Positions 7,868 to 15,496 of a DNA stretch of 64,000 nt are shown here, one piece after another. Under the pieces are notes generated by a model, which was not told the origin of the DNA, ran no database searches, and saw only the letters and a list, made by a program, of their open reading frames with translations. Source of the stretch: Actinomycetospora corticicola (GTDB taxonomy: Bacteria > Actinomycetota > Actinomycetes > Mycobacteriales > Pseudonocardiaceae). The stretch lies in the NCBI RefSeq assembly GCF_013409505.1, contig NZ_JACCBN010000001.1, forward strand, positions 2,170,001 to 2,234,000. The letters are read 5' to 3'. The translations under genes were made by a program, and so were the position numbers. Numbering within the stretch: the first letter of the stretch is position 1; the number at the start of each line of letters is the position of its first letter.

Positions 7868-10396
7868 TCAGACGTGCTCGAGCTCGGTGGTACCGGGAAT
7901 CTGCGACGGGTCGTCGACGAGGCGGACCGTGGCGCGGTCGCCGGCCTTCATCTCACGGACCTCGCCGCCGAGGTCGACCTTGATCGGGTGCGAGAAGCCC
8001 TCCGTGGCGATCTCGACCACGAGCTCGCCGCCGGTCACCGAGACCTGCAGCGAGGTGCCCTGGAAGACCATCGAGTAGCGCAGCCCGTCCAGGCGGCTGG
8101 TCACCCGCGGCGCGAAGTGCAGGACGCCGTCGCGCACGTCGCAGCCAACGTAGGCGCGCTGCAGGAGGTCGAGCGTGCCCGACATGACACCCATGTGGAT
8201 GCCCTCCTTGGTGGTGCCGCCCTGCACGTCGCCGACGTCGGACTCGAGCGCCACGAGGAAGCGGTCCCACGACGACGACGGGTCGATGCCGGCCAGCACC
8301 GCCGCGTGCGCGACCAGCGACAGCGTCGAGCCGTGCGAGGTCCGGTGGTCGTAGTAGTCGATGAGGCGGCGCGCGAAGTCCGGGTCGTCGGCGATCTCGC
8401 CGTAGCCGAGGCGGTCGAGCACCTCGCGCAGCTCGACGTCGGAGAAGAGGAAGAACAGCATCACCGTGTCGGCCTGCTTGGCGACCTTGTACCGGTCGGG
8501 GTCGTCGCCCTCGGCCTTGAGGATGCGGTCCATCCGCTGGATGTTGGTGTGCTTCGCGCGGTAGCCCTCCCAGTCCAGCTCCTCGAGGCCCTCGTAGCCC
8601 TCGAACTGGCTGACCACGCGGTGCCCGTCCCCGACGTCGTGGGTGGGCACGTACATCAGCCGCGTCATCTCCTCCCAGCGCGCGATCTCGGCGTCGGTGA
8701 TGCCGAGGCGGCTGCGCAGGGCGCGGCGGCGGCTGGCGGTGAGCAGGTCGAGCACCTTCGGGGCGGTCGAGCAGATCCACGCCACCATGACGTTGGTGTA
8801 GGCGTTGTTGCGCAGACCGCCGGTCCCGGCGCCCGGGTAGCCCTCGTGGAACTCGTCCGGGCCCATGACGCCGTGGATCTCGTAGCGCCCGGTCTGCGGG
8901 TTCTTGTGCGCGATCGAGGCCCAGAAGCGCGCGATCTCGAGCATGAGCTCGGCGCCGTAGTCGCGCAGGAACTCCAGGTCGTCGGTGGCCTGGTAGTACT
9001 GCCAGACGTTGTAGAAGATCGCCGCGTTCACGTGGCGCTGGTTGTGCGAGTGGTCGGGGTCCCACTGGCCCGAGAGCGGGTTGAGGTGGACGACCTGCGT
9101 CTCCTCGGTCCCGTCCGAGCCGGACTGCCACGGGAACATCGCGCCCGAGTAGCCGGCCTCGGCGGCCGCCGCGCGCGCCTCGGCGAGCCGCCGGTAGCGG
9201 TACATCAGCAGCCCGCGCGTGATCTCCGGCAGGCGGAAGTTGAGGAACGGGTAGACGTAGAGCTCGTCCCAGAACACGTGCCCGCGGTAGGCCTCGCCGT
9301 TGAGCCCACGGGCCGGCACCCCGGCGTCGTGGCGGGCCGTGTGCCGCGAGCAGACCTGGAGCACGTGCGCGGTGTGGAACCGCAGCAGCAGCTGCACGCG
9401 GGGTTCCGACGGCAGGTCGATCGCGCAGACGTCCCAGAGCTCGGTCCAGGCGGACTCGTGCTCGGCGAAGGCCTCCGCGAAGTCGGGGTAGCGCTCGACG
9501 TGGCGGCCCGCGGCGGTGAGCGTCTCGGTGATCGCGTTGTCGTGGCTGGTGAAGAACGACACCAGCTTCTCGACCTTGATCGACTCGCCCTCGTGGGCCT
9601 CGAGGTCGAGCACCTGCTGGATGTAGTCGTTCATCTGGTGCAACGTGCGCTTCGGCTCGACGGCCTGCCACGAGCGCCCGCGGCTGCGCGCGACCCGGGT
9701 GCGCGCCGCCTCGGAGATGTAGAGGTTCGACTGCCGGGTGCGGACCTTGAGCGCGATGATCTCCGGACCGAAGGTCCGCGGGCTGACCGGGTCGAGGTGG
9801 CGGCCCTCGAGGTCGCGGTAGCGCGCGACCATGTTGTTGTCGACGCGGCCGTCGATCGCGGTGACGATCCCGATCTGCCCGGACCAGTTCTCCGGCGTCA
9901 GGACCCACTCGAGCGCCGCCTGGTGGCTGTGCGCCATGGACATGAAGCGGCGGCTGCGCAGGCTCGTCTCCCGGCCCTTGCGGTCGCGGAAGCGCAGCGT
10001 GCGGGTGACCAGCGCCGTGCGGATGTCGTAGGAGTGCTCGTAGTCCAGCACCTCGACGTTGTCGAGGGTGATGGCCTCCTCGCCCTCGATGCGCAGCATC
10101 AGGGTGAGCCAGTTCGGCAGGTTGACCAGGTCCTCGTTGAGCACCGGCCGGCCGCCGAGGATCGTGGTCTCACGGTTGTAGGCGCCGTGCGCGTAGGTGC
10201 CCGCGTAGTGCCGCGGCGGGTCGGTCTCCTCCCACTCCGCAGCACCGCGCGTGCAGAAGTAGCCGTTGCCGGTGGAGGACAACGCCTCGCGCAGGCCCTC
10301 CTCCTCGGGATCGAGGCCCCGCCAGGTGAGGGTCCAGCCCTCCGCGTCGTGCCCGGGACCGGTGTCCTCGGCGGTGCGGTGCTCGTCGGTGCTCAC
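7868..10396 (-). CDS. GH65 glycoside phosphorylase/hydrolase, probable trehalose phosphorylase
   Basis: An 842-residue GH65 enzyme of usual family length: an N-terminal beta-sandwich (about 1-280), an (alpha/alpha)6 catalytic barrel and C-terminal beta domains. The general-acid Glu lies in VMGPDEFHE, followed by RNNAYTNVM. The barrel has KQADTVM and the TSHGSTLSLV stretch that lines the phosphate site in phosphorylases. Kojibiose, maltose and trehalose phosphorylases cannot be separated by eye, and some GH65 members are hydrolases. The adjoining otsB, beta-PGM and glucokinase genes favour phosphorolysis of trehalose to glucose plus beta-G1P. Confidence 0.85.
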   Translation of the reverse strand: MSTDEHRTAEDTGPGHDAEGWTLTWRGLDPEEEGLREALSSTGNGYFCTRGAAEWEETDPPRHYAGTYAHGAYNRETTILGGRPVLNEDLVNLPNWLTLMLRIEGEEAITLDNVEVLDYEHSYDIRTALVTRTLRFRDRKGRETSLRSRRFMSMAHSHQAALEWVLTPENWSGQIGIVTAIDGRVDNNMVARYRDLEGRHLDPVSPRTFGPEIIALKVRTRQSNLYISEAARTRVARSRGRSWQAVEPKRTLHQMNDYIQQVLDLEAHEGESIKVEKLVSFFTSHDNAITETLTAAGRHVERYPDFAEAFAEHESAWTELWDVCAIDLPSEPRVQLLLRFHTAHVLQVCSRHTARHDAGVPARGLNGEAYRGHVFWDELYVYPFLNFRLPEITRGLLMYRYRRLAEARAAAAEAGYSGAMFPWQSGSDGTEETQVVHLNPLSGQWDPDHSHNQRHVNAAIFYNVWQYYQATDDLEFLRDYGAELMLEIARFWASIAHKNPQTGRYEIHGVMGPDEFHEGYPGAGTGGLRNNAYTNVMVAWICSTAPKVLDLLTASRRRALRSRLGITDAEIARWEEMTRLMYVPTHDVGDGHRVVSQFEGYEGLEELDWEGYRAKHTNIQRMDRILKAEGDDPDRYKVAKQADTVMLFFLFSDVELREVLDRLGYGEIADDPDFARRLIDYYDHRTSHGSTLSLVAHAAVLAGIDPSSSWDRFLVALESDVGDVQGGTTKEGIHMGVMSGTLDLLQRAYVGCDVRDGVLHFAPRVTSRLDGLRYSMVFQGTSLQVSVTGGELVVEIATEGFSHPIKVDLGGEVREMKAGDRATVRLVDDPSQIPGTTELEHV

Positions 10397-10445
10397 CGTC
10401 GGTCTCCTCCTGCTGGGGGGCGGCGCTTCTGGGCGGTTCGGGGGA

Positions 10446-11249
10446 TCAGCGGGCGAGTCCGTCGAGGAAGGCGCCGACCGCGTCGACGTCCGGGAGCACC
10501 GCCGCCGCGGCGGTCTCGCGGCCCTCGGCGTCGGCCGGGTCGATCACGAGCACCCCGAGTCCGCCGTCGGCGATGCTCGGTGCGGTGAAGGCGTCCTCGT
10601 CGGTGACGTCGTCGCCGAGGTAGACGGGCAGGTACTTCTCGCCCCGCAGCTCCAGGACGTCGAGCAGGTGCTCGACGGCGCGTCCCTTGTTCCAGTCGAT
10701 CTTCGGCTGGATCTCGTGGACGAACTTGCCGGGGGTCACCCGCAGCTGGTCGGGGTGGGCGGCGAGCACGTCGTCGACCAGGCGCTGGACCCGGTCGTGC
10801 TCGGACGGATCGACCCCGCGGTAGTGGAGGGCGACCGAGGCGTGCTTCGGCTCCACGAGCGTGCCCCCGATCCCCTCGGCGCGTTCGGTGACCTCGCGCG
10901 TCACCTCCTCGACGAGTCCCTCGAACCCGGTGGAGGCGTCGTGGGTGATCCGACCCGTCGTCGGGTGGTGGATGTCGAAGCCGTGGCTGCCGGCGACGAC
11001 GAGGTCGTCGAGGCCCATCAGCTCCATCACCACCGCCCGGTCGCGACCGGAGACGACGCAGACGCTCGCGCGCCGCGCGAGTTCGGAGACGATCCGGCGC
11101 ATCTCGTCGGTCATCACGGCGTCGGAGGGGTTGTCGACGATCGGGCTGAGCACGCCGTCGTAGTCCAGGAAGACCGCCGGCGTACGGCCGTCGCCCCGGT
11201 CGGCGAGCGCCTCGGCCGGCCCGGGCAGCTGGGACGCACGCGCGCTCAT
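10446..11249 (-). CDS. otsB: Trehalose-6-phosphate phosphatase
   Basis: A 267-residue HAD phosphatase. LDYDGVLSPI (residues 28-37, nucleophile Asp), VVSGRDRA (motif II), GSHGFDI, the KPKID-like QPKIDWNKGRAVEHLL (motif III Lys) and YLGDDVTDEDAF (motif IV) are all in place, as in OtsB proteins. It dephosphorylates trehalose-6-phosphate to trehalose. It is the first gene of the operon, 49 bp before the GH65 gene. No OtsA (T6P synthase) is encoded in the window. A perfect CRP-type site lies 63-78 bp upstream of the ATG. Confidence 0.92.
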   Translation of the reverse strand: MSARASQLPGPAEALADRGDGRTPAVFLDYDGVLSPIVDNPSDAVMTDEMRRIVSELARRASVCVVSGRDRAVVMELMGLDDLVVAGSHGFDIHHPTTGRITHDASTGFEGLVEEVTREVTERAEGIGGTLVEPKHASVALHYRGVDPSEHDRVQRLVDDVLAAHPDQLRVTPGKFVHEIQPKIDWNKGRAVEHLLDVLELRGEKYLPVYLGDDVTDEDAFTAPSIADGGLGVLVIDPADAEGRETAAAAVLPDVDAVGAFLDGLAR

Positions 11250-11311
11250 GTGACTGCGACCTCCACGTCGACGTGCGCCACGACCCGCTCGACAGCGGTC
11301 GGCGGTCGACT

Positions 11312-11327
11312 TGTGACGCGCTTCACA
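11312..11327. promoter_or_regulatory. Perfect CRP-type site (TGTGA-N6-TCACA) upstream of the trehalose operon
   Basis: TGTGACGCGCTTCACA matches the CRP/GlxR consensus TGTGA-N6-TCACA with no mismatch. It lies 63-78 bp before the otsB start codon and 107-122 bp after the end of the ROK repressor gene. cAMP-CRP control of the trehalose operon is inferred from the consensus alone. Confidence 0.7.
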
Positions 11328-11343
11328 GGCTAGTTCCGGACCC

Positions 11344-11370
11344 CCACGCGGTCAACCGATGAACGCGTGG
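11344..11370. promoter_or_regulatory. Hairpin with ROK-like half operator upstream of otsB
   Basis: Arms CCACGCG (11344-11350) and CGCGTGG (11364-11370) enclose GTCAACCGATGAA. On the other strand 11351-11364 reads GTTCATCGGTTGAC, matching 12 of 14 bases of the palindrome at the ROK gene start. The hairpin could terminate the ROK transcript, and its loop could be a ROK-repressor site for the trehalose operon. Confidence 0.4.
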
Positions 11371-11434
11371 CGCCGATCTTGGCACGCATGACCGGCTGTG
11401 TCCTGCGGGCCGCGCCCGGGGTTCGGAGGACGGG

Positions 11435-12664
11435 TCAGCCGTGCGCGGCGAGGACGTGCTCGAGGGCCAGCGCGACGGCCCCGAGGACGTGGGCGTGGCG
11501 ACCGAGCCGGGCGGTGGTCACCTCGACGCCGTCGACCGCGCCCGGGAGCGCCCACCGCTCGAGCGCGGCACGCAGCGGGTCGAGGAGCAGGTCCTCGGCC
11601 TGGGCCAGCTCGCCCCCGACGACGATCCGCGCGGGGGTGAGGACGCTGCACAGGCCACCGAGGGCGCGCCCCACGTGCTCGCCGGTGTCGGCCAGCACCC
11701 GCCGCGAGGGGGCGTGCCCGCCGCGGGCCCGGGCGACGACCTCCTCGACCGTCAGCGGCGCGCCGAGCAACGGTTCGAGCAGGCCGACCACGGTGGCCGT
11801 GGAGGCCCACGTCTCGAGGCACCCCCGGTTGCCGCAGCGGCAGACCGCACCGCCGGGCGGCCCGCCGGAGTCGTCGACCACGACGTGGCCCAGCTCCCCC
11901 GCCGTGCCCGTCCGGCCGCGGTAGGGCCGCCCGCCCAGCACCAGTCCGGCCCCGACCCCGTCGGAGAGCTTGAGGTAGACCCCGTCGTCCACCTCGCGCA
12001 ACGCACCCCACGCCCGCTCCGCGAGGGTGCCGAGCAGGGCGTCGTTGTCCACCACCACCGGTGCGCCGAAGCGCTCGCCCGCGACGGCCGCGGGCCGGAT
12101 GCCGACCCAGCCGGGCAGGATCCCCGGCTCCCCCACCGCCCCGGTCCGCGCGTCCACCGGCGCCGGGAGGCCGATCCCGACGGCGAGCAGCTCGGGCCGC
12201 GGCACGCCCGCGGCGGCCAGGGCCTCGTCGAGCAGGGCCGCGGCCACGTCGAGGCCGACGCCCGCGTCGTGGCCCTCGGCGAGGTCGGAGGACCGCTCGG
12301 CGAGCAGGCGCCCCGGCCCCTCCCCCTCGCCGTCGTCCTCGCCCTCCGGCAGCACGGTGACGGCCGCGCGCTGGATGCCCACCCGCACGTGGCGGTGCCC
12401 GAAGTCGATGCCGGCGACCACCCCGGGCACGGGGGCGAGCCGCACGGCCCGGACCCGGCGGCCGCCGCGCACCGTGGTGGAGGCGGTGAGGCGGCCCTCG
12501 CGGCAGAGGTCGCGCACGATGTTCGACACGGTGGCCGGGGCGAGGCCCGTCGAGGCGGCGATCCCGGACTGGGTCGGCTCCCCCTCCGCGAGCACGGCGT
12601 CGAGCACCCGACGACGGTTCGCCTCCCGCAGGCCCGCCGGGGAGCCGGGTCGCACCGCGTTCAT
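11435..12664 (-). CDS. ROK-family transcriptional repressor (NagC/XylR/Mlc type)
   Basis: A 409-residue protein: an N-terminal winged helix-turn-helix (about 10-70, REANRRRVLDAVLAEGEPTQ, then LAPATVSNIVRDLCREGRL) followed by a ROK sugar-binding domain with PVVVDNDALLG and the CRCGNRGCLETWAS zinc motif. The phosphate-binding region reads VVAGIDFGHRHVRVGI, where kinases have a DxGGTK motif, so catalytic activity is unlikely. The ATG lies inside a 15-bp palindrome, suggesting autorepression. It is encoded just upstream of the trehalose operon on the same strand and is that operon's most likely regulator. Confidence 0.87.
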   Translation of the reverse strand: MNAVRPGSPAGLREANRRRVLDAVLAEGEPTQSGIAASTGLAPATVSNIVRDLCREGRLTASTTVRGGRRVRAVRLAPVPGVVAGIDFGHRHVRVGIQRAAVTVLPEGEDDGEGEGPGRLLAERSSDLAEGHDAGVGLDVAAALLDEALAAAGVPRPELLAVGIGLPAPVDARTGAVGEPGILPGWVGIRPAAVAGERFGAPVVVDNDALLGTLAERAWGALREVDDGVYLKLSDGVGAGLVLGGRPYRGRTGTAGELGHVVVDDSGGPPGGAVCRCGNRGCLETWASTATVVGLLEPLLGAPLTVEEVVARARGGHAPSRRVLADTGEHVGRALGGLCSVLTPARIVVGGELAQAEDLLLDPLRAALERWALPGAVDGVEVTTARLGRHAHVLGAVALALEHVLAAHG

Positions 12665-12673
12665 CCGATGAAC
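12659..12673. promoter_or_regulatory. 15-bp palindrome over the ROK repressor start codon
   Basis: GTTCATCCGATGAAC is a perfect palindrome around a central C. It covers the ATG (12664-12662) of the ROK gene, a typical place for an autoregulatory operator. Related sites occur at 11351-11364 and 51938-51950. Confidence 0.55.
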
Positions 12674-12712
12674 GTAGCCCGTGCTTGTGGCTTGTGTCAC
12701 TCTCCGGTCGAA

Positions 12713-12726
12713 CGGTGAGCTCACCG
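12713..12726. promoter_or_regulatory. 14-bp palindrome between ROK repressor and cyclase genes
   Basis: CGGTGAGCTCACCG is a perfect palindrome lying 44-57 bp before the cyclase GTG start. It is a candidate operator for the divergent pair. The binding protein is unknown. Confidence 0.4.
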
Positions 12727-12769
12727 GCCCCGACGGCGAGGCGTCCGGACCATCGCTAGCGTCCGTCCG

Positions 12770-13918
12770 GTGTCCGATTCCGAGGCAGATCTGGCGGCCC
12801 TGCGGCAGGCGGTGATCGACGCCCTCGTCGACAGCCGCACCGCGTCGCAGGTGCACGACGACGCCGGTCGCCTGCAGTGGGTCTCCGAACAGCTGCTGCA
12901 GCTCGCGGGCGCCGACGACTCCACGGAGGTGGGTCTGGGCATGTCGCTGGACGAGGGGCTCGAGCTCCCCATCTGGTCGGACATGCTCTCGGGGACGACG
13001 CGGGAGGAACTGCGGGCCGACCTCGCCCGGCGCCTGCAGCCCGACCACGACCTGCCCCCGTTGTGGGTGTCCCCCGTCGAGCTGAACCTCGCAGGCCGGA
13101 ACCGGCCCGTCGGGATGCTCGGACTCGGCCTGCGCGCGCCCGACGGGCGGCCCGCCGGCACCGCCCTCGTCTTCGCGCCGCTGCTCCCCGCCCGCGTGCT
13201 CGCCCTGGTCAGCGAGGGCGACGAGGCCATGTTCACGCGGATGGCCGACCTGACCGAGCCCGGCCGCCGACCCACCGCGGTGCTGTTCGCCGACATCGAC
13301 TCCTCCGGCCCGCTCGCCCGGCGCCTGCCCACCCCGGTCTACTTCGACCTCGTCCGGCGCTTCACCACGGTGTTCGACGACCTGGTGGCCCGGCACGGCG
13401 GCATCGTCGGCAAGCACGCGGGCGACGGGGCGTCGGCGTTCTTCCTCGCGGCGTGCTCGTCGGGTGGCGGCGTCGGGTCGGAGTCGGCGGCGGCACGGTC
13501 CGCCCTCGCCGTGGCGCTGACCCTGCCCGGGGAGGTGTGCACGATCATCGAGGCGCTCGCGGCCGACGGGGTGGGGCTGGACCCGGACGACTGCCGCGTC
13601 AACGTCGGCGTGCACTGGGGCGCCGACCTCTACATCGGCCAGATCGTCACCGGCGGGCGGCTGGAGGTGACCGCGCTCGGCGACGAGGTCAACGAGTGCG
13701 CCCGGGTGGAGCACGTCGCGTCGGGCGGGCAGACGCTGGTGTCGAAGACGCTCGTGGAGCGCCTCGACCCCGACGACGCCGCCGCGCTCGGCATCGACCC
13801 GCTGCGCCTGACCTACCGCCCGCTCGCGGAACTCGCCGGCGACCACGACGCGAAGGCCGTGCGCGACGCCGGGACGCTCGCGGTGGTCGACCTGACCGGC
13901 GTGTCCCCCGAGCGCTGA
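12770..13918 (+). CDS. Class III adenylate/guanylate cyclase with N-terminal sensor region
   Basis: A 382-residue protein. Residues about 1-150 look like a small PAS-type sensor region (VHDDAGRLQWVSEQLLQLAG at about 25-44). A class III cyclase domain follows from about 165. The first metal Asp is in VLFADIDSSGP, the second metal Asp and substrate Lys in VGKHAGDGAS, and the transition-state Asn and Arg in LGDEVNECARVEHV. All key residues appear present, so the enzyme is probably active. Adenylate specificity is likely but not proven. GTG 12770 is the first usable start. No membrane segment is seen. A CRP-type site stands 1.5 kb away at the trehalose operon. Confidence 0.85.
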   Translation: MSDSEADLAALRQAVIDALVDSRTASQVHDDAGRLQWVSEQLLQLAGADDSTEVGLGMSLDEGLELPIWSDMLSGTTREELRADLARRLQPDHDLPPLWVSPVELNLAGRNRPVGMLGLGLRAPDGRPAGTALVFAPLLPARVLALVSEGDEAMFTRMADLTEPGRRPTAVLFADIDSSGPLARRLPTPVYFDLVRRFTTVFDDLVARHGGIVGKHAGDGASAFFLAACSSGGGVGSESAAARSALAVALTLPGEVCTIIEALAADGVGLDPDDCRVNVGVHWGADLYIGQIVTGGRLEVTALGDEVNECARVEHVASGGQTLVSKTLVERLDPDDAAALGIDPLRLTYRPLAELAGDHDAKAVRDAGTLAVVDLTGVSPER

Positions 13919-13922
13919 GCCC

Positions 13923-14068
13923 GAGGGTCACACCACGCAGGCCCGAAGGCCCCGGAACCTGCCCCATGTGAACCTCGGTGCGGGCATCGCCGCGGGCCCG
14001 GGCTCGAGGTGCACACCACGCAGGTCCGCGGGCCCCGGGACCTGCCCCACGTGGACCTCGGGTCCGGC
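13923..14068. repeat. Two imperfect 63-bp direct repeats between convergent genes
   Basis: Copy 1 is at 13923-13985 and copy 2 at 14006-14068, separated by 20 bp. They share CACACCACGCAGG, GGCCCCGG and ACCTGCCCCA blocks in the same order, with roughly 80-85 percent identity by eye. Copy 2 can fold: CAGGTCC and GGACCTG pair, as do the outer GAGGT and ACCTC. It may be a duplicated terminator or an intergenic repeat family. Confidence 0.65.
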
Positions 14069-14072
14069 GGGC

Positions 14073-14342
14073 TCAGGCGACGAGGCGGAGCCGGGGTTCC
14101 TCGGTGTCGTCGACGTCGGGCCCGGCGGCCTCGTCGGCCGGCTCCTCCACCGTGGGCACCTCGACGGCGGCCTGCACCCCGACGAGGCCGGCGATCGCGA
14201 CGACGAGGCCGAGCCCGGGCACGAGCTGCTCGGCGCCCGCGAGCAGGACGGGGACGAACGGGCGGACGGAGCGCCAGGTGAGGTCCGGACGGCGGGTCAG
14301 GACCGTGGGCGCGGGGATGGTGATCGAGATCGTGATGCTCAT
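14073..14342 (-). CDS. Small hypothetical protein with one hydrophobic segment
   Basis: An 89-residue protein with a weakly amphipathic start (MSITISITIPAPTV), one likely membrane segment at about residues 30-60 (VPVLLAGAEQLVP, then LGLVVAIAGLVGV) and an acidic Glu/Asp-rich C-terminus. ATG 14342 has GAGG 8 bp upstream. No family is recognised. It ends 4 bp from a duplicated repeat and is divergent from the dehydrogenase gene. The call rests on the frame and plausible protein composition only. Confidence 0.45.
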   Translation of the reverse strand: MSITISITIPAPTVLTRRPDLTWRSVRPFVPVLLAGAEQLVPGLGLVVAIAGLVGVQAAVEVPTVEEPADEAAGPDVDDTEEPRLRLVA

Positions 14343-14555
14343 GGCGAGCCTCGTTCCGGGACGCGTGCGGGCACGCCCACGCGTCGCGCCCGGATCAGGC
14401 CGGGCGGGAGGCGGGCGAGGAGGGACGGAGCGAGCGGGGCCGGGAACCGGCGCCGGGACTGTGACCGGGACTCATCGCTCACCTCCTCTCCTCGCGGGCG
14501 ACCGCTGATCACTGAACACCCGCACGTTCCGGCCGGTCAACCCCACGATCCGGCC

Positions 14556-14594
14556 GTCACTGTCGGACCCTTCGGGCACGGTGTCCGACATGAC
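14556..14594 (+). promoter_or_regulatory. Inverted repeat enclosing the start of the short-chain dehydrogenase gene
   Basis: TGTCGGAC (14561-14568) and GTCCGACA (14583-14590) form 8-bp arms. GTCA (14556-14559) and TGAC (14591-14594) extend them with one bulged base. The right arm covers the GTG 14581 and ATG 14590 start candidates. It could be an operator or a translation-blocking hairpin. Confidence 0.45.
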
Positions 14595-15486
14595 CGATGC
14601 GACGGGGTCCGTGGTGGTGGTCGCCGGAGCGACGCGCGGGGCCGGGCGCGGCATCGCGGCCGCGTTCGGCGAGGCGGGGGCGACGGTGGTGTGCACGGGG
14701 CGGTCCAGCCGGGCCGGGCGCGCGGGCGTGGTGTCGGACTACGCGGGGCGCCCGGAGACGATCGAGGAGACGGCCGAGCTGGTCACCGCACTCGGCGGGC
14801 GCGGCGTGGCCCGCCAGGTCGACCACCTCGATCCCGCGCAGGTGGCGGAGCTCGCCGCGTGGCTGCGGACGGAGTTCGGCCGGGTCGACGTGCTGGTCAA
14901 CGACATCTGGGGCGCCGAGGACCTCAAGGGCGCGCCGGCGGAGTGGGACACGCCGCTGTGGGAGCACGACCTGGCGGTCGGGCTGCGCATCCTCCGGCTC
15001 GCGATCGACACCCACCTGATCACCTCGCACCACCTGCTGCCGCTGGTGCTGGCGCGGCCGGGCGGGCTGGTCGTGGAGGTCACCGACGGCACCACGGCCT
15101 TCAACGCGGACCACTACCGGATCTCGGTGTTCTACGACCTCGCGAAGGTCGCGGTGAACCGGCTCGCCTGGTCACAGGGCCGCGAGCTCGCCCCGCGCGG
15201 GGCCACGGCGCTCGCGGTCACGCCGGGCTGGATGCGCTCGGAGCTCATGCTGGAGGCCTTCGGGGTCACGGAGGCGACGTGGCGGCAGGCCGTCGGGTCG
15301 ACGGCCCCGCAGGGCTTCGCGCAGTCGGAGACGCCGCGGTTCGTGGGGCGGGCGATCGCGGCCCTCGCGGCCGACCCCGAGCGGGCCCGGTGGAACCAGA
15401 CGTCCGTCACGGCGGGCGAGCTCGCCCGCACCTACGGCGTGGTCGACCTCGACGGGACGCAACCCGATGCCTGGGCCCTGCACTGA
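14581..15486 (+). CDS. Short-chain dehydrogenase/reductase (SDR)
   Basis: A 301-residue SDR oxidoreductase with a Rossmann fold. The cofactor motif is VVVVAGATRGAGRG (TGxxxGxG type, residues 11-24), RVDVLVND lies near 100-107, and the catalytic pair is in YDLAK (Tyr-xxx-Lys, near 184). The N-terminal TGRSSRAGR after strand 2 suggests NADP(H) preference. Substrate is unknown. Start is GTG 14581 or ATG 14590; no clear ribosome binding site precedes either, and both lie in a hairpin, so leaderless or hairpin-controlled translation is possible. Confidence 0.85.
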   Translation: MSDMTDATGSVVVVAGATRGAGRGIAAAFGEAGATVVCTGRSSRAGRAGVVSDYAGRPETIEETAELVTALGGRGVARQVDHLDPAQVAELAAWLRTEFGRVDVLVNDIWGAEDLKGAPAEWDTPLWEHDLAVGLRILRLAIDTHLITSHHLLPLVLARPGGLVVEVTDGTTAFNADHYRISVFYDLAKVAVNRLAWSQGRELAPRGATALAVTPGWMRSELMLEAFGVTEATWRQAVGSTAPQGFAQSETPRFVGRAIAALAADPERARWNQTSVTAGELARTYGVVDLDGTQPDAWALH

Positions 15487-15496
15487 GCGGCGCGGC

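Noticed and set aside
7847..10588. A 913-residue plus-strand open frame opposite the GH65 gene
   Set aside because: It is antisense to a clear GH65 enzyme and translates to Val/Arg/Asp-rich low-complexity sequence.
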